Assembly: GCA_025356395.1 (NCBI GenBank)
Contig: JANXTA010000009.1
Coordinates: 1 to 64,000 of the forward strand
Origin: Betaproteobacteria bacterium
GTDB taxonomy: Bacteria; Pseudomonadota; Gammaproteobacteria; Burkholderiales; Burkholderiaceae_D
Reading direction: 5' to 3'
Length of the DNA: 64,000 bases
Under the pieces are notes generated by a model. It was given only the letters and a program-made list of their open reading frames with translations, had not been told where the DNA came from and did not search any database. Positions 45,051-53,380 of the stretch are shown one piece after another. How positions within the stretch are numbered: the stretch's first letter is position 1; each line of letters begins with the position of its first letter. A program made the position numbers and the translations under genes.

Positions 45051-48000
45051 GTGACCACCGACCTGATCAAGAAGCCCATCGTCTGGATTGCCCTGCTGAT
45101 CGCGTCGGGACTGTGCGTCTTCACGGTGCTGCATTACTTCGGTGATGCGTTCTCGGTGCTGGACCTCGACGTGCGCATGTCGCGCGACGACGCGATCCGC
45201 GATGCGCGAAGGATCGCAGCCGACCAGAAGCTCAACGGCGATCGACCGGCGGCGACGCTGACCGAAGGCGTCGCGCAGTTCGGTGGCGACTCGGCCGCGC
45301 AGACCTTCATCGAACTCGAAGGCGGCGGCAAGCCCGCGTTGAAGCCGCTGGTCGACAATCGCGACGAGTTCTCGCTTTACAAGTGGCGCGTGCGGCTCTA
45401 CGCGCCGAGCGTCGAGCGCGAGGTGCAGGTCGCGTTCACGCCCGATGGCCGTCCTGCGGGTTTCTTTAGCAGGATCCCCGAGGCCGAGCCCGGCGCCGCG
45501 TTGACGGCGGACGCGGCGCGCGCGATCGCGACGGCCACGGCGACGCGCGACTGGAAGGTGGACTTCAGCCGCTATCGCGCGCTCACGGCTTCGGCGGAAA
45601 CGAAGCCGGGCAAGCGGGTCGATCACGAGTTCGTCTACGAGCGCATGCTCGACGGCGCGCCTTCGATCGGCGAAGGACGCCTGCGTCTGCGCCTGGTCGT
45701 CGCCGGTGACCGCCTGACGCAGCTGCAGCGGTTCATCTACGTGCCCGAGGCCTTCGCGCGGCGCTACGAGACCATCCGGTCGGTCAACAACAACATCGCG
45801 TCCGCGGCCAGCATCGCTGCGGGGCTGCTCTACGGACTAGGCGGCTGCCTGATCGGCCTGATCTGGCTGATGCGCCGCCAGGCCGTTCGCTGGGCACCGT
45901 CGGCCAAGTGGGCAGGCGTGGTCGCCGTGCTGATCGCGGGCGCGGGCCTCGCATCGATCTCGGGCAGCTGGTATGGCTACGACACGGCGACCTCGGCGTC
46001 GACGCACCTGATCACGCGCATCGGCGGGGTCGTCGTCGTCGGCGTGATGACGTGGCTGCTACTGACCGTGGTCTTCGCGACGGCCGAGGGCATGGGTCGG
46101 CTCGCGTTCGGCTCGCATCCGCAGTTGTGGCGGACCTGGCGCACGCCCTCGGCGATCTCGCGCGCGATCTGGGGCCGCACGCTGGCCGGCTATGCGTGGA
46201 TCGGCTTCGACCTCGCCTTCATCGCGATCTTCTACTTCCTCGTGCAGCGCTATCTCGGCTGGTGGTCGCCGTCGGACGCGCTGATCGATCCCAACATCCT
46301 CGGCACGCCGCAGCCCTGGCTCGGACCCGTGTCGATGGCCTTGCAGGCAGGGCTGATGGAGGAGTCGCTGTTCCGCGCGATCCCGCTCGCCGGTGCCGCG
46401 TTGCTGGGCCGTCACTTCAAGCGCGAGAAGCTGTTCATCGTCGTCGCGCTGGTGTTGCAGGCCATCGTGTTCGGCTGCGCGCATGCCAACTATCCGGGGC
46501 AGCCTGCCTACGCGCGACCGATCGAGCTGTTCCTGCCATCCCTGGTGTGGGGCGTGGTCTATCTTCGCTACGGCCTCGTGCCCGGGATGCTGTTCCATTT
46601 CGGCTTCGACCTCGTGCTGATGTCGATCCCGCTGTTCGTGACCGATGCACCCGGCATCGTGTTCGATCGAGCGATGGTGATCGGCATCCTCGCGCTGCCG
46701 TTGATCGTGCTGACCGTGCAGCGCATTCGCGCAGGGCGCCTGATCGATCTGCCCGACAGCGAACGCAATGCGGCCGCAAGCAGCGCTCCGCCATCGAGAC
46801 CTGAAGCTGCCGCCCTCGAAGCCGTCGACGACCTGAAGCAGGGACTGGCTTCGACCGCGCCTGCATCGGCAGCAGAGCCAGCCGAATATTTCCTGCCACG
46901 CACGCGGCGCGGGAACGCCCTGCTGGTCCTGCTGGCCGTGGTCGGCGTCGTCGGCCTGGGCCTGCGTTTCGCGCAGCCCTACGATGCGCCGGGCCTCTCC
47001 ATCTCGCGGAGCGAAGCTATCGCCATCGCCGAGAAGACGCTGGCGGAGCGCGGCGTGCAACTTGACGCGCGTTGGCATCGGACGGCCAAGGCTTCCGGCG
47101 TGGGCGACGAGTCCGGCACCAGTTTCGTGTGGCGTGAAGGCGGCGGCGACCTCTATCGCAAGCTGATGGGCAACGTCTTCTCGCCGCCGCACTGGGAGGT
47201 TCGCTTCGCGCGCTTCGACGGCGACGTCGCGGACCGCGACACGTGGCGCGTGTCGGTGGTCGACGATCGCGCGCCGCCCTACGGTACGCGACTGGTCGAG
47301 CACGACGTGCCGGAAGCGCGTCCCGGCAAGGCGCTCACCGTAGTCGAGGCTCGACCGATCGCCGAGGCGGCGATCGCGCAATGGTTGAAAGTCCCCGCGT
47401 CGGCGCTGCGTCCCGTCTCGGCGCAGGCGACCGAACAGCCGGCGCGCGTCGACTGGCTGTTTCGCTACGCCGATCCGGCGGTCGTGCTGCCATCGGGTGG
47501 CGAGGCGCGCATCGTGGTCGAGGTCGATGGCGACGAAGTCGCGCTGGTGGCTCGCAGCGTGTTCGTCCCCGACGCCTGGGCTCGCGAACAACGTCGTCGC
47601 AACGAGCGGCTGTTCATCCCAAGAACCTTGCTCGGTCTGCTGGGGGCCGCGCTCGCGATCGCGACCCTCGTCTCGCTGGTCCGCCGACTCGCACGCGGTG
47701 AAGCGTCGAAGCGCGCGGCCTGGGTCACGGCGCTGCTCGTCGTCGTCGCATTGCTCGCGTCCTCGGTGCTCGGCTTCAACGCGACCGAGTTCGGCTTCAC
47801 GGTCGCGGAGCCCTACGCCAATCAGCTCGTGCGCCTCGGACTGCAGTGGGTGGGCATCGCCGCGGCCGGCGCGTTGTTCGGTGCGCTGGTGGCCGGCGTC
47901 GGCGTGCGTATGGCGAGTCGCACCGAGGACCCCGCTCCGCAGTCCGCGACGCGCTGGCATCGCTGGGGACCGGCGGTCTCGATCGCGTTGCTGATCGCGG

Positions 48001-48497
48001 GGGCCGGCGGCTTCGCGACGCTCGGAGGACCCGGAGGAGATGCCCGCCTACCGTCCGTGGGAGCCGCCGACTCTTTCCTGCCGGCACTGGGCGCGTTCGT
48101 TGGCGGACTCGACTTCACCGGGACGGCTGCGGCCGCGTTGATCGTGGCGGCCGTGCTGTCGACCCGCCGTCGTCGCTTCGAGATCGCGCTCGCCGTGGGT
48201 TTCGTCGCGGTGGCGGCGCTGGGCCGTGCTTCATCGCCCCATGCCGGCATCGCCGACATCGCGGGAGCCGGCGTCGTCGGCCTGATCGCCTGGTGGATCT
48301 ATCGCACGCAACTGCGCGGTCGACCCGGCGTCATCGCACCAATGATGCTGTGCGTAGCCGTCCTCGGCGCCATCGTGACGCTCGCCCATCCGGCCTATCC
48401 GGGTGCGATTTTCACGACGGCCGCCGCGTTGATCGGCACGCTGGTCGGCTATGCGATCTGGCGCTGGCTGGTGAAGAGGGACGAGCTCGGCGATTGA
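45051..48497 (+). CDS. Very large CPBP-family intramembrane metalloprotease with internal duplication
   Basis: This 1148-residue protein starts with GTG at 45051. An N-terminal membrane helix and a PepSY-like extracytoplasmic region (about residues 40-230) precede a multi-helix part containing the CPBP (Abi/Rce1-like) protease core: E437-E438 in MEESLFR, FGCAHANYP and FHFGFDLVL. After a linker, a further helix, a second ectodomain (from about 640; SISRSEAIAIAEKTLAERG, parallel to MSRDDAIRDARRIAAD) and another block of helices follow, without a second catalytic motif. FIYVPEAFARRYE in the first half corresponds to SVFVPDAWAREQR in the second. CPBP proteases process prenylated or other membrane substrates; the target here is unknown. 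Confidence 0.87.
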   Translation: MTTDLIKKPIVWIALLIASGLCVFTVLHYFGDAFSVLDLDVRMSRDDAIRDARRIAADQKLNGDRPAATLTEGVAQFGGDSAAQTFIELEGGGKPALKPLVDNRDEFSLYKWRVRLYAPSVEREVQVAFTPDGRPAGFFSRIPEAEPGAALTADAARAIATATATRDWKVDFSRYRALTASAETKPGKRVDHEFVYERMLDGAPSIGEGRLRLRLVVAGDRLTQLQRFIYVPEAFARRYETIRSVNNNIASAASIAAGLLYGLGGCLIGLIWLMRRQAVRWAPSAKWAGVVAVLIAGAGLASISGSWYGYDTATSASTHLITRIGGVVVVGVMTWLLLTVVFATAEGMGRLAFGSHPQLWRTWRTPSAISRAIWGRTLAGYAWIGFDLAFIAIFYFLVQRYLGWWSPSDALIDPNILGTPQPWLGPVSMALQAGLMEESLFRAIPLAGAALLGRHFKREKLFIVVALVLQAIVFGCAHANYPGQPAYARPIELFLPSLVWGVVYLRYGLVPGMLFHFGFDLVLMSIPLFVTDAPGIVFDRAMVIGILALPLIVLTVQRIRAGRLIDLPDSERNAAASSAPPSRPEAAALEAVDDLKQGLASTAPASAAEPAEYFLPRTRRGNALLVLLAVVGVVGLGLRFAQPYDAPGLSISRSEAIAIAEKTLAERGVQLDARWHRTAKASGVGDESGTSFVWREGGGDLYRKLMGNVFSPPHWEVRFARFDGDVADRDTWRVSVVDDRAPPYGTRLVEHDVPEARPGKALTVVEARPIAEAAIAQWLKVPASALRPVSAQATEQPARVDWLFRYADPAVVLPSGGEARIVVEVDGDEVALVARSVFVPDAWAREQRRRNERLFIPRTLLGLLGAALAIATLVSLVRRLARGEASKRAAWVTALLVVVALLASSVLGFNATEFGFTVAEPYANQLVRLGLQWVGIAAAGALFGALVAGVGVRMASRTEDPAPQSATRWHRWGPAVSIALLIAGAGGFATLGGPGGDARLPSVGAADSFLPALGAFVGGLDFTGTAAAALIVAAVLSTRRRRFEIALAVGFVAVAALGRASSPHAGIADIAGAGVVGLIAWWIYRTQLRGRPGVIAPMMLCVAVLGAIVTLAHPAYPGAIFTTAAALIGTLVGYAIWRWLVKRDELGD

Positions 48498-48504
48498 GCC
48501 GAGG

Positions 48505-50706
48505 TCAGCGACTCGTTCCAGCGATCGCGCTGATGCCGGCTTCGAGCACTTCGTCGCGTCCCGCCCGGATGCCGGCGATGGTCGGACGCACCTCGATGTC
48601 GGGAACGATCCCCACGCGTTGCGTGGGTCGCTGATCGGGATAGAAGACGCCGAGTCCGCTGATCATGGTGCTGAGTCGGCCAGGCAGGGGGATCGTCGAG
48701 ACGTTGCCGTCCGCGCCGGCGGTCGTGCTGCCCACGACGACGGCGTCCGGCGCCGCGCGCAGGGCCATCGTCGTGTACTCGGCCAGGCTCTGCGAGGCGT
48801 CGTCGACGAGGATCACGACCTTGTCGCAGTAGTGCGGCGAGGCAGGCTGCAGCATCGACGGCGCATTCGTCCAGTGGAAGGCGCCGGGGTTGGCGACATC
48901 GGCATAGGTGAAACCGACGAAGGGCGTGGCCTGCTCCACCAGCAGGTTGCCCAGCGCATATACGACATAGGCGGACGGATCGTTGCGCAGGTCGATGCCG
49001 AGGCCCTTCGTCTTCGCCGCTGCCTCGATGTAGCCGGGCACGTCGGCGATATTGATCGACGATAGCTTGAGATAAGCCACCTCGTCGGAGAGCAGGCGAA
49101 AGGTCGCGCCGGGCAGGTCGTGCGTGACCCACGGGTCGGCCTCGGCCACGCGTACGGCGTCGACGGTGCGCTCGCTCTCGACGTCGGTCACGGCCAGGCG
49201 GATCGGCCCGCAAGGGCCACGGGTTATCTGCGAGGCCATGTCCCGCAATCGGGCTGCGTCGTTCGATGCCGCGTAGGACGGGGCTCGATCGTGGATGGCT
49301 GGTGCGATCGGCACGTCGTCGATCGCCGTGATCTCGTCACCGATCGCGATACCGACCGATGCGCGCGTGGCAGCGACAACGAGTTGCGTGCCTGCGACGA
49401 AGCGCAGGTCGATCGGCAGCCGGCATGCACCTATCGGCGGCCGCACGGCGAGCGAACTCCAGAGGTTGGCATGCGTGTCGCGGACCTGCGCGATCAGCGC
49501 CATCAACTCGCGCTGGTAGGTCGCTGCATCCGGCGCCATCACCATCTTCGGCAGCGCGACGCGCAGCGCCGCGTCCCAGTCGTCGATCAGTTCGCGATAG
49601 GGGAACCAGTACGCGATCACGTTCCAGAATCGATAGACGGCGAGCAGGCGGAAGCCGGCATCGTCGAGCGAGCTGGCGGGATAGTTCTTCTCGTGATCGA
49701 ACGTTGGGTTGCCGACGAGGCGCACGAGCGAGACGAAGAACTGCCGTTCCGCGTTCGGCCGATCGCGCACGATCGCCTGCAGACGTCCGCTCAGCGGCTG
49801 GCCCAGACGGGGCACGTCATCGATCCACGCCAGCGCCGGACGGGTCTGCAAGCCTTGCTCTCCCAGCGTCGCCCAGGGCTTGCATGGCTCACGCGGTCCG
49901 AGGCCGTCGATCCACGTCACCAGCGCTTCATTGACGGCCTCGCGACTGTCCTTCGCGAGCAGGACCAGGACGATGCGGAACAAGTCGTAGTTCCACTGCC
50001 GGGTGCCCGACGCGACGCGCGGGTCTTGATACCTGAGCAGCCCCCAGACCTTGCCGAGCAGGGTGAGCGTGTCGACTTACAGGTCGGTCAAGGCGGTCGG
50101 TGCGATCGGCGAGCCCGCGTCGAACGTGTGATCGCTCTCGAACGCGGTGCGGTGCAGGGTGTCGAGTGGCTGGCCGTCGACGAACACGCGGAGATCGTCG
50201 ACCCACGCCTTGCCGGCGCCGGACAACAGCGCACCGATGCGCACCACGTGTGCGTCCGCATGGATCGTCGCCCTGACCGTGAACTCGGCCCAGTCGGCGC
50301 TGCCCTTGAGAGGCCTGCTCTCCATGTTGTCGAACGCGACGGGGCGACCCGCGGCGTTGTCCTCCACGAGGAACAACCCGGCCATGCCGTTCACGTCCTC
50401 GACCTTGGGGAAACCGTGCAACTCGATCTGGTTCCCGGCGAAGTCGACCGGCAGGCTGATAGACACCGCGGAGTAGTCCTGGTCGCTGTCGGCTCGACGT
50501 TCGATCCTGACGGACTGACGGCCGCCGTGGAAGACCACGCGATCGACGGACGCGGTGCCCGGCACGTTCGCTGCCCAGCCACCGGGCACACCATTCGTCG
50601 CGGGTCTCTCGAACCCGAGGACCTCCAGGGCGACGCGTTGCTGCGCTTCGGCCGAGAAAGACGCGGCCATGCCCGCGCAGAGGACGACGACGGGGAGACG
50701 AATCAT
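48505..50706 (-). pseudogene. Exported S41 (C-terminal processing) peptidase interrupted by one in-frame stop
   Basis: The frame from ATG 50706 begins with a signal peptide (VVVLCAGMAASFSAEAQQ) and a carbohydrate-binding-like beta domain. It meets TAA at 50077-50079, then continues without a shift through VDTLTLLGKVWG, the tricorn-like/PDZ region (ITAIDDVPI) and the S41 catalytic domain with VVILVDDASQSLAEYTTMAL. The whole frame is 734 codons with a single stop. A C-terminal fragment could start only at a poor TTG (49983) and would lack a signal. Hence it is probably inactive as read, unless the stop is suppressed or is a base-call error. Confidence 0.82.
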
Positions 50707-50781
50707 CGCGAAACGATAAGGGCCGCGCTCCCGCTTTACTCTCTCGCCTGTCCTGCCGATGCAACGACGCGGGTCGGCAAT

Positions 50782-51321
50782 TCAGATCGGAAACACCAGA
50801 CAAGTCGTGGTCGCAAACGCCAGCAGCTTGCCGGCGCTGTCGGTGAGCCGGCCCTCGGCGGTCGCGACCTGATTGCCGACCGAGATGATCTTGCCTTCCG
50901 CGCGCACGGGTCCGGTCTTCTCGGTCATGCCGCGCACGTAGTTGACCTTCAGCTCCAGCGTCGTGAAGCCCTTGCCCGCGGGCAGCGTCGTATGCACGGC
51001 GCAGCCGACGCACGAATCCAGCAGCGTGGCGGCATAGCCCCCGTGCACCGACCCTAGCGGGTTGTAGTGCTCCTTCCGTGGCGTGCCCTGGAACACGATG
51101 CGGCCATACTCGAACTCGATCGCAATGAAGTCGAGCACGCGGCCGATCGGCGGCGTCGGCAGCCTGCCGTCGCGGATGGCGGTGAACACCTCCATGCCCG
51201 ACATCGTCTTCATCGTCTCGAGCGGGATTGTGCCGGGCTCGCCCCACTTGACGCGGATGGTGGCTTCCTGCTCGCGCCAGCGATCGGCGATGTCGGAAGG
51301 GGGCAGGTCGACAGTGGTCAT
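50782..51321 (-). CDS. PaaI-type hotdog-fold thioesterase
   Basis: This 179-residue protein has a hotdog fold with NPLGSVHGGYAATLLDSCVGCAV as the core helix and catalytic loop (HGG), then TTLELKVNYVRGM and VGNQVATAEGRLTD strands as in PaaI and related acyl-CoA thioesterases. An N-terminal extension of about 60 residues resembles DUF-like caps seen in some bacterial members. It probably hydrolyses an acyl-CoA. It is divergent from a MarR regulator and shares a 114-base promoter region with it, so control by that regulator is likely. Confidence 0.87.
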   Translation of the reverse strand: MTTVDLPPSDIADRWREQEATIRVKWGEPGTIPLETMKTMSGMEVFTAIRDGRLPTPPIGRVLDFIAIEFEYGRIVFQGTPRKEHYNPLGSVHGGYAATLLDSCVGCAVHTTLPAGKGFTTLELKVNYVRGMTEKTGPVRAEGKIISVGNQVATAEGRLTDSAGKLLAFATTTCLVFPI

Positions 51322-51356
51322 GCAGGCTCCGGAAAGGAATGGGACGGACGATCGGA

Positions 51357-51385
51357 TTGCGAATTAGGTGTATCTACACTATATT
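51357..51385 (+). promoter_or_regulatory. marR promoter with an embedded operator palindrome
   Basis: TTGCGA (51357-51362) and TATATT (51380-51385) are separated by exactly 17 bases. Within the spacer lies a perfect palindrome, GTGTA-TC-TACAC (51368-51379). On the other strand TATAGT (complement of 51378-51383) could serve as the -10 box for the thioesterase gene, so one bound repressor could block both directions. Confidence 0.65.
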
Positions 51386-51435
51386 CCTTCGTTCCCGGCA
51401 TCTTTCATGTCGCCTGTCCGCCACTCCATTGGTCG

Positions 51436-51957
51436 ATGCTCCTTCCCGCCGAAGCCCCCAGCCACTACGACGGCGTCGATGCCCGGTCGGCAAAGCGCGC
51501 TACGGTCGACCTCGACCTGGCCGCGCAGATCCGTGGTTGCACCTGCTTCCGGGTGCGTCGACTGGCCCGTCGCGTGACGCAGATCTACGACCGCATCCTC
51601 GCGCCCTGCGGTTTGCGCACGACGCAGTTCTCGTTGCTGTCGCGGCTGGCCTGGAACGACGAGGTCGCGATGGGTGCGCTGGCGGTGTCGCTCGACACGG
51701 ACCGTACGACGCTCACCCGCAACCTCAAGGCGCTGCTCGATGCGGGGCTGGTATCGCTGGCGCGATCGGAACTCGATGCCCGGCAGCGCGTGGTGCGCCT
51801 GACCGAACCCGGACGCGTTCGCCAGGGCGAAGCGAAGAAGTTGTGGCGGATCGCGCAGAACGAGATCAACCGCACGATCGGCCCCGAGCAGACCGCCTCG
51901 CTGCATCGGCTGTTCGACGGGCTGATCGAGACGCTCAACGAGCACGAACGCACGTGA
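51436..51957 (+). CDS. MarR-family transcriptional regulator
   Basis: This 173-residue winged-helix regulator starts at the ATG at 51436 (MLLPAEAPSHYDG). The helix-turn-helix and wing are visible as LRTTQFSLLSRLAWNDEVAMGALAVSLDTDRTTLTRNLKALLDAGLVSLARSELDARQRVVRLTEPG. MarR dimers usually repress divergent transport or catabolic genes until a ligand binds. Neighbouring candidates are the thioesterase upstream and the MFS transporter 39 bases downstream, which probably shares its transcript. The palindrome in its promoter suggests autoregulation. Confidence 0.9.
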   Translation: MLLPAEAPSHYDGVDARSAKRATVDLDLAAQIRGCTCFRVRRLARRVTQIYDRILAPCGLRTTQFSLLSRLAWNDEVAMGALAVSLDTDRTTLTRNLKALLDAGLVSLARSELDARQRVVRLTEPGRVRQGEAKKLWRIAQNEINRTIGPEQTASLHRLFDGLIETLNEHERT

Positions 51958-51996
51958 TGGCCGAGCCGCTCATGAATCTTTCAGGACCGTGACCCC

Positions 51997-53253
51997 ATGA
52001 ACGCGACGACGGCAGGATCGAAACCATCCACCTGGCCGCTGATGCTCGCGGCCGCGGCGATCCTGATGATCACGATGGGCGCGCGCCAGTCGACCGGCCT
52101 GTTCATCTCGCCCATCAACACGTCGACCGGCCTCGGCATCGTGTCGATCAGCTTCGCGCTCGCGATCGGCCAGTTCGTGTGGGGCGCCGCGCAACCGATC
52201 TTCGGAGCCGTCGCCGACAAGCACGGCGCCTCGCGGGTGATCATCTTCGGCGCGTTCCTGCTCGCCGGCGGCATGATGATCACGCCGTTCATGCACAGCC
52301 AGGCCGGCCTGATAGTGGCGATGGGCATCGTCACCGCGGCGGGTGCCGGCGCCGGCAGCTTCTCGATCCTGATCGGGGCCACCGCGCAGCGACTGCCCGC
52401 CGAGAAGCGCTCGTTCGCCGCGGGCTTCATCAACGCGGGGGGATCGTTCGGCCAGTTCGTCTTCGCGCCGCTGATCCAGGCGATCATCGGCGCTGCAGGC
52501 TGGATCGCTGCGATCACGACGATGGGCGCGATCACCTTGGCGACCATTCCGCTCACGTGGCCCCTGCGCCGCAGTCGCGACCTGTTGCCGAAGGGCGTCA
52601 AGGCGGCCGATGCCACACCGGCCGCTGTCGACGGTGACATCGGTCTCAAGCGTCAGCTGAAGATCGCGATGCGCAATCCGAGCTACCTCTATCTGCACGC
52701 GGGCTTCTTCACCTGCGGCTTCCACATCGCGTTCCTCGTCACGCACCTGCCGGGAGAAGTCGCGCTGTGCAGTCTCTCGCCGCAGGTCGCGGCAAACTCG
52801 CTGGCGCTGATCGGCCTGTTCAACATCGCGGGTAGCCTGACCATCGGCTGGCTGGGCCAGCGCTATCGCATGAAGCACCTGCTCGCCCTGATGTACGCGA
52901 GCCGCGCCGTGCTGATCGGGCTGTACCTGATGGCGCCGAAGACGTCGCTGACCTTCTACATCTTCGCCGCGGGCCTGGGCTTCACGTGGCTCGCGACGGT
53001 GCCGCCGACGGCGGGCCTGGTCGGCAAGCTGTTCGGCATGCGCTATCTCGGCACGCTCTTCGGCCTCACGCTGCTGTCGCACCAGATCGGCGGCTTCCTC
53101 GGCGCATACCTCGGTGGTCTGGCCCTGGCTCGCGACGGCAACTACCTGTGGATGTGGTACGCCGACATCGCACTCGCCGTCGCGGCCGCGTTGATCAACC
53201 TGCCGATCAAGGAGAGCAGGCCGATACGGCCTGGAACGCTCCAACCGGCCTGA
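51997..53253 (+). CDS. Major facilitator superfamily transporter
   Basis: This 418-residue polytopic protein has about twelve membrane helices. The first loop-2 motif reads GAVADKHGASRVIIFGAFLLAGG (MFS motif A form), and the central cytoplasmic loop is about residues 190-225 with RRSRDLLPKGVKAADATPAAVDG. The pattern (RQSTGLFISPI, GLGFTWLATVPPTAGLVGKLFG, GGFLGAYLGG) resembles the oxalate/monocarboxylate antiporter-like group (OFA/UhpC-like). The substrate cannot be read. It follows marR on the same strand, an arrangement common for regulated efflux or uptake of organic acids. Confidence 0.87.
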   Translation: MNATTAGSKPSTWPLMLAAAAILMITMGARQSTGLFISPINTSTGLGIVSISFALAIGQFVWGAAQPIFGAVADKHGASRVIIFGAFLLAGGMMITPFMHSQAGLIVAMGIVTAAGAGAGSFSILIGATAQRLPAEKRSFAAGFINAGGSFGQFVFAPLIQAIIGAAGWIAAITTMGAITLATIPLTWPLRRSRDLLPKGVKAADATPAAVDGDIGLKRQLKIAMRNPSYLYLHAGFFTCGFHIAFLVTHLPGEVALCSLSPQVAANSLALIGLFNIAGSLTIGWLGQRYRMKHLLALMYASRAVLIGLYLMAPKTSLTFYIFAAGLGFTWLATVPPTAGLVGKLFGMRYLGTLFGLTLLSHQIGGFLGAYLGGLALARDGNYLWMWYADIALAVAAALINLPIKESRPIRPGTLQPA

Positions 53254-53299
53254 TCGCGCTGCGTGCGAAGTACGGCGGGTCGGGCCTGCGTCCGTTGCC

Positions 53300-53305
53300 T
53301 ATAAT
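53300..53305 (+). promoter_or_regulatory. Consensus -10 box upstream of relA
   Basis: This is a perfect TATAAT. The predicted transcription start, about 7 bases on, coincides with the A of the ATG at 53312, which would make the transcript leaderless. No good -35 hexamer stands at 16-18 bases upstream, so promoter strength is uncertain. Confidence 0.55.
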
Positions 53306-53311
53306 TCGCCG

Positions 53312-53380
53312 ATGAACCGCACGCCAACCGCCCCCCATCCTTTCCCCGGCGGTTCCACAGCCGGCGCGGCCGGCGGATGA
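53312..53380 (+). CDS. Upstream mini-ORF overlapping the relA start
   Basis: This is a 22-residue peptide (begins MNRTPTAPHPFPGG, then Ser/Thr/Ala/Gly) whose TGA overlaps the relA ATG as ATGA (53377-53380). Its ATG lies 6 bases after a consensus -10 box. relA itself lacks a clear Shine-Dalgarno sequence, so translation of relA may depend on ribosomes that have read this peptide. Alternatively it is the true RelA N-terminus separated by a one-base sequencing deletion. Confidence 0.45.
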   Translation: MNRTPTAPHPFPGGSTAGAAGG

